Of a DNA stretch of 43,712 bases, positions 16,398-24,550 are shown in pieces. A program made the translations under genes and the position numbers. The notes under the pieces are model-generated. The model had not been told where the DNA came from and ran no database searches. It worked only from the letters and a program-made list of their open reading frames with translations. Source of the stretch: an uncultured Eubacteriales bacterium (GTDB taxonomy: Bacteria > Bacillota > Clostridia > Lachnospirales > Lachnospiraceae); the NCBI GenBank assembly GCA_900548855.1, contig URMF01000026.1, forward strand, positions 1 to 43,712, given 5' to 3'. Every line of letters starts with the position of its first letter. The stretch's first letter is position 1.

Positions 16398-17396
16398 ATG
16401 GAAACTCTTAAAAATTATTTGGAAAATATGTTTTTAAATCTGCCGAATACTCCAGAGGTCCGCAAAGCCAAAACCGAGCTTTTACAGATGATGGAGGACA
16501 AATACACAGAGCTTAAAAATGAAGGCAAAGCAGAAAATGAAGCCATCGGCATCGTCATTTCTGAATTTGGTAATCTTGATGAATTAGCAGAAGACTTAGG
16601 AATCAAAACCTATGTAGAGGAAGAGGTTTTACCGGAGAAAATGATTTCTCTCGAGGATGCAAAAAGCTATTTAAAAGATTCTATAAAACATAGCCAGCTC
16701 ATAGCATTTGGCGTTCTGCTCTGTATTCTTTCCCCGGTACCGGTTATTTTTATGGACGCATTTGCTGCAACCACCCCTTCTGATTCTGCACTTATCCGTT
16801 CCGGGGCTCTTGCAATTCTTCTTATGTTTGTATTCATTGCAGTAGCTGTTGCACTCTTTATCTTTGCAGGAGCTACAACAAATAAATGGCAGCAAATCAA
16901 AAAGCATGCAGCAGGAATCGACTTTAGTGTCACGGATTATACGAAAACACAATTTGAAAGCATCCGGGGAAACCATGCTCTATGCCTAAGCATCGGCTGT
17001 ATGCTTTGTATTTTGAGCGTTCTCCCCACAGTATTCATCGATGCAATACGCCCGACAGATTTCTGGTATGAGTGTTCCGGTGCATTTTTTCTTATTCTGG
17101 TGGCAATCGGTGTATATTTAATCGTATTTACCTGTAACCGCAATGCAGATTACCACTCTCTGCTCTCCCTGAATACAAAGGGAACCATCGGCGATGCCCA
17201 TGTACCGGAAAGTGCTAAAGAGGTGGAATATACAAATAAAACCGTTGCAACAATTATGAGCGTGTACTGGCAGACCGTTACCTGCATCTATCTGTGTGTG
17301 AGTTTCATTACCTTTGACTGGAATTTGACATGGATAATCTGGCCAGTTGCAGCAGTACTTCATTCTATTTTGGAAACAAATTTTCAGAAACTATAG
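16398..17396 (+). CDS. HAAS-domain (DUF1700-like) membrane protein
   Basis: Protein of 332 residues from METLKNYLENMF; GAGGAGG stands 7 bp before this ATG, which is better than the ATG 10 codons upstream. The first 75 residues are the HAAS/DUF1700 helical domain (LPNTPEVRKAKTELLQMMEDKY; AIGIVISEFGNLDELAEDLG). Six or so membrane helices follow, in two copies of a similar four-part pattern (FGVLLCILSPVPVIFMD and IGCMLCILSVLPTVFID are clearly related), so the membrane part seems internally duplicated. Its partner is the PadR protein encoded upstream; it probably participates in envelope sensing together with the DUF4097 protein. The molecular function is not established. Confidence 0.85.
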   Translation: METLKNYLENMFLNLPNTPEVRKAKTELLQMMEDKYTELKNEGKAENEAIGIVISEFGNLDELAEDLGIKTYVEEEVLPEKMISLEDAKSYLKDSIKHSQLIAFGVLLCILSPVPVIFMDAFAATTPSDSALIRSGALAILLMFVFIAVAVALFIFAGATTNKWQQIKKHAAGIDFSVTDYTKTQFESIRGNHALCLSIGCMLCILSVLPTVFIDAIRPTDFWYECSGAFFLILVAIGVYLIVFTCNRNADYHSLLSLNTKGTIGDAHVPESAKEVEYTNKTVATIMSVYWQTVTCIYLCVSFITFDWNLTWIIWPVAAVLHSILETNFQKL

Positions 17397-17408
17397 GGAG
17401 GGACTTTT

Positions 17409-18176
17409 ATGAAGAAAAATATATATCTCACAATTATATGGGGGATTACTATTCTTGCCATTATATTTGGTACATTTTATCATTCAACAAACTGGGGTGA
17501 AAAAGTTTTCGACAAGTTAGGAATAAAAATTCCCTCTCACACCCAGCACTTTGACGAAACATTAAATACATTTGACAAGATTTCCTTTGACGTAGATTTA
17601 TCTGGAATTGAAATTATAACCGGAAACGACTATCACATTTCCTACGAATGCACAGAAAATCTAGTTCCGGAATATGAGGTAAAAGACGGAACCCTTCAGG
17701 TTGCACAAACCTCCAAAAACCCTCATTTTCCAAAAAGAAATGGCAATGACAACTGTGAAATCATCATTACCGTACCAAAGGATGTCTCACTTTCGGACAT
17801 TACAGGCTATTGTGATTTAGGAAATATAGAGCTTAACAATTTGACCGCAGACAATATTTCTATCACCTGTGATTTGGGAGCGGCGGCATTATCTAACGTA
17901 TCTGCCGCATCCATCAGCTGTGACTGCAACCTTGGCAGCTGTGAAATCGACGACTGCTATTTTGACAATCTGACTATAAACAATGACCTTGGAAGTGTAG
18001 ATGTTAACGGCAACATTTCTCTTTCTGACTACACGATGAAGCTGTCTGCATCCATGGGCGGCATTGCGGTAAATGGCAACGATTACCTATCAAGCTATGA
18101 GCAGATAGGGGATAAAGATAAAACCATTACCATATCATGCGATATGGGCTCTATCGAGATTGCGGACACTAAATAA
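17409..18176 (+). CDS. DUF4097-type beta-strand repeat surface protein
   Basis: Protein of 255 residues with an N-terminal membrane anchor (about 6-23) and the rest outside the cell. From residue 50 it shows DUF4097-type short beta repeats: VDLSGIEIITG, GYCDLGNIELNNLTADNISI, CDLGAAALSNVSAASIS, CNLGSCEIDDC, NDLGSVDVNG, CDMGSIEI. A strand recurs about every 18-20 residues with a DLG turn, as in right-handed beta-helix folds. It starts 12 bp after the HAAS gene and ends the operon before a strong terminator. A role in envelope stress sensing is inferred from the operon family. Confidence 0.85.
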   Translation: MKKNIYLTIIWGITILAIIFGTFYHSTNWGEKVFDKLGIKIPSHTQHFDETLNTFDKISFDVDLSGIEIITGNDYHISYECTENLVPEYEVKDGTLQVAQTSKNPHFPKRNGNDNCEIIITVPKDVSLSDITGYCDLGNIELNNLTADNISITCDLGAAALSNVSAASISCDCNLGSCEIDDCYFDNLTINNDLGSVDVNGNISLSDYTMKLSASMGGIAVNGNDYLSSYEQIGDKDKTITISCDMGSIEIADTK

Positions 18177-18226
18177 TGTGGAACGGATAAGCAAATAGAT
18201 ATGTGGAAATTATGCTCCATAAAGCG

Positions 18227-18274
18227 AAAATACCTTTTGTACCAATTATTGTAATCCGGTACAAAAGGTATTTT
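18227..18274 (+). terminator. Terminator of the padR operon
   Basis: AAAATACCTTTTGTACC pairs perfectly over 17 bp with GGTACAAAAGGTATTTT around a 14-nt loop. It lies 50 bp past the DUF4097 stop. It may also stop minus-strand transcripts arriving from the opposite side. Confidence 0.8.
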
Positions 18275-18293
18275 CCGACAAGCTGGAATGTGC

Positions 18294-18487
18294 CTATACG
18301 TTTAATTCAGAAAACGGAATAAAAGCATTTGGTTTGTCTGCTCTATCAGCAATTAACTTTTACATTGTCGGAAATCATCAATACATGGTACATCATACTC
18401 AAATGTAATTTCTGTCTTTTCTACATAGGGTGCATAAATTCTTTGAATTGATTTAGCATCTTCTAACGTTGCAACTCTAATCTTCAT
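18294..18487 (-). pseudogene. Internally deleted GNAT acetyltransferase (phosphinothricin acetyltransferase-like)
   Basis: An ATG at 18487 opens MKIRVATLEDAKSIQRIYAP, then YVEKTEITFEYDVP and DDFRQ, the start of a phosphinothricin acetyltransferase-like GNAT. It stops at TAA (18353-18355). Twelve bases on, another frame gives ADKPNAFIPFSELNV and a TAG (18294-18296), which resembles the end of the same family. The roughly 110 residues between, including the acetyl-CoA site, are missing. The start overlaps the last codons of the MBL-fold gene, so the gene was once coupled to it. It cannot encode an active enzyme. Confidence 0.75.
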
Positions 18488-19310
18488 AATACTTTATCTC
18501 CAGCTCTGAACCACTATGAAATTCCTGCAGCTGTTCCCCCATCATTTCTTTCATGATTGCAAAAGCCTTCTGTCCTGTACAATGTCCTGTGTAGAACAAT
18601 GCCTTTGTCTTCATAAGTTCACGGGCTGTCTGCCTGATATAATCCACTTCCTCTTCTGTATAAGCACTCTTTTTCATCATATGAAAACCGCTGATAACCG
18701 TATCCGGATATGCTCCAAGCAATTCTAAATAACTGTCCAGGATACTCAAAATTCCATTATGTGCACAGCCTGACATCAGCATGCGTTGTTTCCCCTGCGT
18801 AATCACAAGACATTGCTCATGAGCAAAATCATCCTGTATATAGGTATTTCCGATTTTCTGCTTCAGTTCTTGATTACTCCATGCCGGATACCGCTTTCTA
18901 TTAAAATTAGAAAACAAAAACAATTCGTCATCTATTTGTATATTTTCTTTCACCTTGATAATTTGTGGTAATTCCAAAATTTTTTTATCAATACCAATGT
19001 ATCTCTCGCCCTCCGGTAACAGGTGATAATAGTCCCCTCCCACAGAATCCTTCAGATAAATTTTCGCATTGGGATTTATTTTCGCAAAGGCTGTCAGACC
19101 ACCTGCATGATCATAATGCCCGTGACTTAAAACAAAGGTATCTACCTGTGTCAAATCCACTCCCAGCACATCCGCATTATGCAGAAACATATCTGTAGCG
19201 CCACTATCCACCAGCAGCTTATGTTTTTTTGTCTCAATGTAAAAGCTCAGGCCATGTTCATTCAAACAATTCCCGCCTTTTGTATCTTCCACCAGATTGA
19301 TAATTTTCAT
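18477..19310 (-). CDS. Metallo-beta-lactamase-fold hydrolase
   Basis: Protein of 277 residues with the metal motif SHGHYDHAGG (His63, His65, Asp67, His68) and later metal ligands probably in SGCAHNG and FYTGHCTG. The order, with an early LLVDSGAT and a C-terminal TGHCTGQKAF, matches the COG1237 group, often annotated as dihydropterin ribofuranosyl-aminobenzene phosphate synthase-like, whose real substrates are mostly unknown. A TAGGAGAAAAG site precedes the ATG. Its last codons overlap the start of the deleted acetyltransferase gene. It appears intact. Confidence 0.88.
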   Translation of the reverse strand: MKIINLVEDTKGGNCLNEHGLSFYIETKKHKLLVDSGATDMFLHNADVLGVDLTQVDTFVLSHGHYDHAGGLTAFAKINPNAKIYLKDSVGGDYYHLLPEGERYIGIDKKILELPQIIKVKENIQIDDELFLFSNFNRKRYPAWSNQELKQKIGNTYIQDDFAHEQCLVITQGKQRMLMSGCAHNGILSILDSYLELLGAYPDTVISGFHMMKKSAYTEEEVDYIRQTARELMKTKALFYTGHCTGQKAFAIMKEMMGEQLQEFHSGSELEIKYYED

Positions 19311-19400
19311 GTCTTCTTTTCTCCTATAAGTTAGAATGGGAATTTACTTCCCTACGAATCAGAAGTTGACGTATTCTTTGTGTAAAGGAAATAACAAACC

Positions 19401-19919
19401 CTAGCCAATACAAAATTCCACAAATTCATCCGGCAAACAATTTCCATTTGCCCTTTTATTCTGTTCAGCAATTTCATCGTAATATTCTAATTCATGAATA
19501 ATAATCGGTAATTCGAGACCAAACTTTTGTGTTAAAACCTTTTCCTCATGCAATTCTTGAACCAAATCAACTATTTCGTCAACAAACACTTTCGTTACTT
19601 TTTCATCAATTTCATCTTCTATCAAAGCTAGAAACCCATGCTCACCCATCCATTGTTCTACATCTGCAGCTGTGTCTTCTTCTCCAAAAACGAATTCTGA
19701 GTTTTGTAACCAAAATGCAAAATTCCATCTGGCCTCTAATTCATCCGTTTCCATCAGACTTTCTTGAAATTGTTTCTCTGTATTAAAACCAAACATAACT
19801 GTCGGTTGCAATGGATTATCATCGACATCCTGTAAAAATAACGATAACGCATAGATATCCTGTTCTTCCCATGTATTTATAGAATTTTTGATTAGTTCCT
19901 TTATTTTTTCTTTCAACAT
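19401..19919 (-). CDS. Acidic hypothetical protein (possibly DUF4303-like)
   Basis: Soluble, very acidic protein of 172 residues (LKEKIKELIKNSINTW; DIYALSLFLQDVDDNPLQPTVMFGF; WNFAFWLQNSEFVFG; DEIVDLVQELHEEK). It has no signal peptide or membrane helix. The N-terminal half reminds me of DUF4303, seen in immunity-like and stand-alone clostridial proteins, but I am not certain. GAAAGGAAAAAG precedes the ATG. A remnant of another gene abuts it upstream. It appears intact with sensible codon use. Confidence 0.65.
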   Translation of the reverse strand: MLKEKIKELIKNSINTWEEQDIYALSLFLQDVDDNPLQPTVMFGFNTEKQFQESLMETDELEARWNFAFWLQNSEFVFGEEDTAADVEQWMGEHGFLALIEDEIDEKVTKVFVDEIVDLVQELHEEKVLTQKFGLELPIIIHELEYYDEIAEQNKRANGNCLPDEFVEFCIG

Positions 19920-19980
19920 TTCTTTTTCCTTTCTTGTTTAAACCAGAACTTACGCTTGATATTAAGGTTTCCTTCCACCG

Positions 19981-20040
19981 ATTTTGCGAATCAAATAAAG
20001 TACCAATTCCTTCTTCATAAGTATCCTTCTTTTTAATTTG
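19981..20040 (-). pseudogene. DinB-like gene remnant
   Basis: On the minus strand this stretch reads QIKKKDTYEEGIGTLFDSQN. It aligns without gaps to residues near 17-36 of the intact DinB protein encoded at 23500-24162 (QIKKKDTYKMGIDTLLSLRS), and the DNA is also clearly similar (compare 24055-24114). There is no start codon or continuation, so it is a short relic of a second DinB-type gene. Confidence 0.55.
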
Positions 20041-20046
20041 TATTTA

Positions 20047-20577
20047 TCATGCTATCTTCTTTACTTCTAATGAAAGTAAAATACTGAATAACACTTCAAA
20101 ACATATCATGACTATTGCAAGAATATATGCTTCAAATTCCAATCCTATTATCAATGCTACAATTGGTATTATTATTGAAAATACCAAATAACTTTTCGAC
20201 TTATACAACCAACTATATGGCATAAGATGTGCTCCAAAAATCATTGCAATCACCATTAACATCTTTTCTGGAATAGTCGGATATATCCACATTGCAATAA
20301 GTAAATAAAGAATTTGATTAACCGAAAAAAGCACCCCCAAATTGGTTAATGGATTATCCTTGTTTTGGAAATCAACTTTTATTATTTTTGAAATTATAAA
20401 TGATATTGGCAGCAAGGGTGCGGTACAACAAAAAGTCAAGAAATTCTTTGTTAATATAGGCAATCCTGTAAGATGCACACATAAAACAGCAATCCAAATA
20501 ATTATAGATGCCAAAATAATATGTAATCCTTTTTTTTGTTTTTTCGCACAATCTTCTCTCAAATCATCTAACTTCAT
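20047..20577 (-). CDS. DUF7010-like membrane protein
   Basis: Integral membrane protein of 176 residues from MKLDDLREDCAKKQKKG, with about six hydrophobic helices (for example LHIILASIIIWIAVLCVHLTG, FLTFCCTAPLLPISFIIS, VLFSVNQILYLLIAMWIY). I recall this arrangement, including LTGLPILTKNFLTF and KVDFQNKDNPL, from a family of small Firmicutes membrane proteins now called DUF7010. An upstream in-frame ATG at 20595 has a better AAGGA site and would add six residues; the longest frame begins at 20643. The function is unknown. The gene is AT-rich like its surroundings. Confidence 0.7.
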   Translation of the reverse strand: MKLDDLREDCAKKQKKGLHIILASIIIWIAVLCVHLTGLPILTKNFLTFCCTAPLLPISFIISKIIKVDFQNKDNPLTNLGVLFSVNQILYLLIAMWIYPTIPEKMLMVIAMIFGAHLMPYSWLYKSKSYLVFSIIIPIVALIIGLEFEAYILAIVMICFEVLFSILLSLEVKKIA

Positions 20578-20727
20578 AAATTTAACCCCATACATTAGCT
20601 CTTTCCTTAAACAAATTCTTATTTTCCATCGCAATACCCCCATATTATATTAAGAAATTGCCTTTTCATCAATTCCTTTTTCAAATGCTGATTTTTTATT
20701 CTAAACAATTCCATGAAAAATAGAAAA

Positions 20728-21258
20728 TTATCTTCTTATATAGACCAAATCTATCATACCATTATATGATTGTGTGCTAAGTAATTTCAACCTAATCTCC
20801 TGTTTTGTATTTTCAAAAAGTCGAATGCCAGAGCCTAAAAGCGTTGGAATTACAGTGATATAATAGCAATCAATTAAATTCTCATTTACTAACTGCTGAA
20901 CAAGATTCGCTCCACCACATATCCAAATATCTTTTCCATTCTCTTTCCTTAAACTTTTTATCAAATCAACTGGATTTGTATTTATAAATCGAATTTTTTC
21001 AGAAGAAGTATGTTCATTATGTGTAATCACATAAGTTATAAAGTCATTATAAACCCACTCGTTTGGAGAAAGTTCGGTAACAATTTGATGATATGTATTC
21101 CACCCCATTAAAATCGTATCAATGTTCTTTATAAACTCAGAATAAGTATCAATGTTCTCACTATCATCCCCCTGACCTTTCAGCCAATCAACATTACCCT
21201 TATTATCTGCAATATATCCATCAAGGCTCATTGCAATAAATAAACTGATTTTTCTCAT
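20728..21258 (-). CDS. RibD C-terminal / dihydrofolate reductase-like protein
   Basis: Protein of 176 residues from MRKISLFIAMSLDGYIAD, the usual start of the YyaP/YwjB-type group of the RibD_C family. Typical segments follow: GNVDWL, IDTILMGWNTYHQI, DIWICGGANLVQQLVNENLID and YYITVIPTLLGSGIRLFE. It is a likely NADPH-dependent reductase of unknown substrate. A longer in-frame ORF reaches 21336 and overlaps the GNAT gene, but its extra 26 residues do not fit the family, and AGAAGG precedes the chosen ATG. Confidence 0.85.
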   Translation of the reverse strand: MRKISLFIAMSLDGYIADNKGNVDWLKGQGDDSENIDTYSEFIKNIDTILMGWNTYHQIVTELSPNEWVYNDFITYVITHNEHTSSEKIRFINTNPVDLIKSLRKENGKDIWICGGANLVQQLVNENLIDCYYITVIPTLLGSGIRLFENTKQEIRLKLLSTQSYNGMIDLVYIRR

Positions 21259-21325
21259 ATTTTTAGACCTTCTTCTGCTTTTCCACAGTCGATACGCAGC
21301 ATAGTTAATAAAATTCCATTTCCAA

Positions 21326-21967
21326 TCATTCCACAAAAGAGTGACTCATGATATAAAACTCTTCCTGTGTAGGTGTGTGTTTACGTTCCTTCGGAATCAA
21401 GGTATCATCATAAGCATTTGCATCCTCCGGCAGTACAGCCATCACCGGACTATCCCTGTAATACCACTTTCGACCATCCAGCACACCCGGCTTAAGTTCT
21501 TTTATCAACATGGCTGATGGAAACTTATCTCCTTCCACACAAACATTATGTTTCTTACAACTTACAAATCCGCTGGACACATAATTGGATGGTGCTCCAA
21601 AAATAACCACTGTATCATATCCCATAGATACCGCTTTTTCAAAGGAATGCTGAATCAGCAATTTTCCATAACCTCTACGTTGATATTTCGGTTCTATGCA
21701 AAGCGGTCCAAATGTCAGGATATGTTTTACATTCCCAGCCTCATCTGTCAGTGTCGCTTTGGTGTACATGATATACCCAACAACCTCGCCATCAAGCTCT
21801 AATACAAAGTCCAATTCACGGATAAAATCTTCATGCTCCCGCATTATATGAACAAGATAGTGTTCCACACATCCGGGTATATACATATTATAAAATGCAT
21901 CCCGCGTTATATTCTCTACAGTTTCATAGTCTCTTGGTTCTTCATTACGAATGTTCAACAATTCCAT
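21326..21967 (-). CDS. GNAT family N-acetyltransferase
   Basis: Acetyltransferase of about 213 residues. The acetyl-CoA motif is LCIEPKYQRRGYGKLLIQHSFEKA (about 88-111 of the frame), preceded by the beta strand VGYIMYTKATL. The C-terminal part (PSNYVSSGFVSCKKHNVC; KPGVLDGRKWYYRDSP) is typical of YhbS-like clostridial acetyltransferases. The start is unclear. The ATG at 21967 is only 2 bp after GGAGG; a TTG at 21976 would extend the frame, and TTG codons a few residues in have better spacing. The substrate is unknown. Confidence 0.85.
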   Translation of the reverse strand: MELLNIRNEEPRDYETVENITRDAFYNMYIPGCVEHYLVHIMREHEDFIRELDFVLELDGEVVGYIMYTKATLTDEAGNVKHILTFGPLCIEPKYQRRGYGKLLIQHSFEKAVSMGYDTVVIFGAPSNYVSSGFVSCKKHNVCVEGDKFPSAMLIKELKPGVLDGRKWYYRDSPVMAVLPEDANAYDDTLIPKERKHTPTQEEFYIMSHSFVE

Positions 21968-22066
21968 TTCCTCCAATAAATTTTTATTTTTTCACTTTGT
22001 TTAACTCTTCGACAAGCCGGAAGTCATCTAGTTCTTTATAAATAAAAAATATTAATTTCTATTTCA

Positions 22067-22168
22067 TCAAACCTCCATGAAAATAGCATTCATAGTATCA
22101 TAATAATATTCTGTATTCATATTGGCAAAGTCCATTGCTTCCATTATATCTTCTAATTTAACTTTCAT
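22067..22168 (-). pseudogene. Truncated UPF0158-like N-terminus
   Basis: A 33-residue frame (MKVKLEDIMEAMDFANMNTE, then YYYDTMNAIFMEV and TGA) resembles the first residues of UPF0158 proteins, which start MKVKLEDI and normally run well over 100 residues. It lies 10 bp after the end of the AlbA_2-type remnant. The remaining sequence is absent. It could be a small real peptide, but a stub is more likely. Confidence 0.45.
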
Positions 22169-22178
22169 CTTTCTACCT

Positions 22179-22805
22179 TTATTCATCATCATATTTCAAG
22201 CAGTATTTAGTGTTCTTATTCTTCCCCTGCGAATTTATAATATCTAATTCACAGAATTTTTTCATATATCTCCTAACTGTAGAAATAGGTATACCTGTTA
22301 TGTTTGACATGTGATTTGTCGTAACAAATTCATCTTCCTCAAGAGTTTTAATAAGCTTTTCTAAAAAATCGTTTTCTTTATCGCTCATTTTTTTGAGCGA
22401 ATTTAATTTCTTCTTGTTTTTTGACATCCTCAACCATCTTCAACAAAAGTGTTACCTGATTAAGACTCGTATCTTCCATAAGCTCCGGCTTCACCCATCC
22501 CTCTTTCTTCCAGTATCAAGAATTGTTGGAAATCCAGAACCGACATTATCACCAAAGCCAACTAATCTAAGCATCGTCTGCATGTGCGGATTTCTTGATT
22601 TGGAATTACCACCACGGTAAATGTCCTCCAATGGCAGTTTCAATATTCCTGGATTCGTAAATTCAAATTCATCTGACCTTTTGATTACCTTCAAAACACC
22701 TGCATCCATGAGATAATCTGCATGAATAATCAGATTCACAAACGCCTCTCTTACTGCTTTATGCACCGGTGTCTCATCTATACGCTGTGTTCCCCCAAGC
22801 TTCAT
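22179..22805 (-). pseudogene. Truncated, doubly frameshifted AlbA_2/HATPase-type regulator (COG2865-like)
   Basis: Three pieces of one gene are visible. The first (22491-22805) has HKAVREAFVNLIIHADY, FTNPGILKLPLEDIYRGGNS and MLRLVGFGDNVGSGFPTI, the HATPase_c_4 part of divergent ATP-binding regulators sometimes called RecG-like. A second piece is in another frame (WKKEGWVKPELMEDTSLNQV ending FAQKNER). The third (22179-22433) returns to the first frame with SDKENDFLEKLIKTLEEDEF and a winged helix (HMSNITGIPISTVRRYMKKF). Two compensating indels, near 22510 and 22390, are implied. The N-terminal AlbA_2 domain and more than half the usual length are missing. Confidence 0.7.
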
Positions 22806-22850
22806 CCACTTTTTGTAGGTATAAAAATTACACCGGAAATTAAATTTTAA

Positions 22851-23438
22851 TCATATATCCTTTTCTACAAAATGAACATTAGAGTTATCCCAGTATTTTT
22901 TATAAACTCTATCCTTCTGCCCGTCAAAATTTAATTGGTACATACGGAAGATAACTAACATATCTTTGGGTTGCCATTGTTCTTCATACGAATATTGATA
23001 TTCCATTTGTAACTTTTTCATCACTTCGCCACTTCGTGGATTATTAACATCATGTGTCGCAGTAATATATGGAATACCATCTTTTTTTAATTGCTCAACA
23101 ACAGCTTTACCGGCTTCTGTGATAATTCCCTGATGCCAAAATTCTTTGCGTAATCCATATCCGAAATCGTAACCATCTTCTGTACTGACCTTGACATATC
23201 CAACAGGAAAATTGTTTCTTCTTAAACAAACTGCGTAGTTATACCCACTTTTCTGCTTATACCTGTGTGCAAATTGCTTTTCGTAAAATATCTTTGCTTC
23301 CTCCATTGATTTTAAAGGAAACCATGGCAAAAATACATTAACTTCTTCATCACTATAAATTCCATAAATGGCTTTCAAATCATCTTCAGTAAATTTTCTT
23401 AAAATAAGTCGTTTTGTTTCAAGTGTTGGTGTATTCAT
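22851..23438 (-). CDS. GNAT acetyltransferase (RimJ/RimL-like)
   Basis: Acetyltransferase of 195 residues from MNTPTLETKRLILRKFTEDDL, the usual start of the RimJ/RimL-like branch. It has PVGYVKVSTEDGYDFGYGLRK followed by EFWHQGIITEAGKAVVEQL, and VNNPRSGEVMKKLQM near the end, the Asn-x-x-S motif of this branch. TAGGAGA lies just before this ATG; the longer ORF starting at 23474 lacks a site. The C-terminal extension (NFDGQKDRVYKKYWDN) goes beyond the usual fold. It could act on a protein N-terminus or a small molecule. Confidence 0.88.
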   Translation of the reverse strand: MNTPTLETKRLILRKFTEDDLKAIYGIYSDEEVNVFLPWFPLKSMEEAKIFYEKQFAHRYKQKSGYNYAVCLRRNNFPVGYVKVSTEDGYDFGYGLRKEFWHQGIITEAGKAVVEQLKKDGIPYITATHDVNNPRSGEVMKKLQMEYQYSYEEQWQPKDMLVIFRMYQLNFDGQKDRVYKKYWDNSNVHFVEKDI

Positions 23439-23499
23439 TCTATCTCCTATAAATTCCGTTTTCTTTGCAAGCAACCCCCTGATAAATTGGAATTTTTGC

Positions 23500-24162
23500 T
23501 TATGAATGTATCTTGTTCTTCATACGCAGACAGGCTTCTGTGTGCATAATCCAGTGTCTTGATAACGGCATTTGAATTAGTCCACGAATGTCTTTATTAC
23601 ACCAATAATCAATCAGCCAAATTGCTTCTTCATTATCGTTTACTACATGCAACGATTCTAAATATCCTTTTCTTTCTTCTGGTATTTTTCTTTTCAATTC
23701 GTCATAAGATAACTGTTCAAGCATTTTTTCAGTGCTTTCACGCACTTCAAAAATATATGAATATAATTCTTCCAGTTTAAGCTGTTTTGAAAAGTCTGCA
23801 ATCTGCTGTTTAATGAGTTCATTTCCTGTTGTAATAATAGGTGAATTGATACGCTCTTGATAATTTCCCGCAAAAAATACTTGTTCATCTTCCTTTATCA
23901 CTGTATGTACAACTATATCTTCAATGCGAAAAATATGCCAAATAGAATAAGCGATTGTCTTACTATGATAACCATCAGCGTTTATGAAGGGGATTGAGTT
24001 AAAAGCCTCTCTGCATAATTCCTCTTTGAAAGATACTAAGGTTTGCATTAACTGACTTCGTAAACTAAGTAAAGTATCAATACCCATCTTATAAGTATCT
24101 TTCTTTTTTATTTGTGCCTGCATTGTTTTATTAAGTTCAGACCATTCCTTATTCATATTCAA
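23500..24162 (-). CDS. DinB/YfiT-like putative metalloenzyme
   Basis: Helical protein of 220 residues. The DinB four-helix fold is suggested by LLSLRSQLMQTLVSFKEEL, the helix with IAYSIWHIFRIEDIVVH and the late SRHWIMHTEACLRM, whose histidines are candidate metal ligands. The family is linked to thiol-dependent transferases and stress, but most members are uncharacterised. Translation could also start at the second ATG, two codons in. Its leader holds AAATCGGGATTTGAGAGGA, identical to the leader of the decayed unknown gene at 14602. A relic of a similar gene lies at 19981-20040. Confidence 0.8.
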   Translation of the reverse strand: MNMNKEWSELNKTMQAQIKKKDTYKMGIDTLLSLRSQLMQTLVSFKEELCREAFNSIPFINADGYHSKTIAYSIWHIFRIEDIVVHTVIKEDEQVFFAGNYQERINSPIITTGNELIKQQIADFSKQLKLEELYSYIFEVRESTEKMLEQLSYDELKRKIPEERKGYLESLHVVNDNEEAIWLIDYWCNKDIRGLIQMPLSRHWIMHTEACLRMKNKIHS

Positions 24163-24235
24163 TTTCCTCTCAAATCCCGATTTTTCGCTTTAAACAACTT
24201 CCCGACAAGCTGTAATATGTCTCTCTGTACTACAA

Positions 24236-24550
24236 CTAATACATCCTATTTTCATAATCCTGCCACTCATGAAAAATACTATCCACAAATACTACATTAT
24301 CCACGATGCGGTATAGCATAAAATATCTGTGATTTAAGAAGTTAATTCGGCGATATTCTAACTGACGTAGTCTTGGGTTATCACACAGCTTCAAACTTCC
24401 TGCCACATGCTTTAGACTTTCGATTGTTGCATCATAATCATTCAGTACATTTTCTGCCGCCTGCATACTCTCTTTCTCCATAATAAGATATTTAATAAAA
24501 CGCTCTAAGTCCTCTTCTGCATCTCTTGTAACTACTACTTTATAATCCAT
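24236..24550 (-). CDS. RelE/ParE-family toxin
   Basis: Toxin of 104 residues. It starts DYKVVVTRDAEEDLERFIKYL, has DNPRLRQLEYRRINFLNHRYFMLYRI in the middle, and ends VDSIFHEWQDYENRM, the RelE/ParE fold order. Members either cleave mRNA on the ribosome or poison gyrase; which one cannot be told here. It overlaps the antitoxin gene by 11 bp. Confidence 0.88.
   Translation of the reverse strand: MDYKVVVTRDAEEDLERFIKYLIMEKESMQAAENVLNDYDATIESLKHVAGSLKLCDNPRLRQLEYRRINFLNHRYFMLYRIVDNVVFVDSIFHEWQDYENRMY

Noticed and set aside
22491..22805. A separate full-length gene of 104 residues.
   Set aside because: Sequence in the neighbouring frame continues the same family, so this is a fragment of a larger gene.
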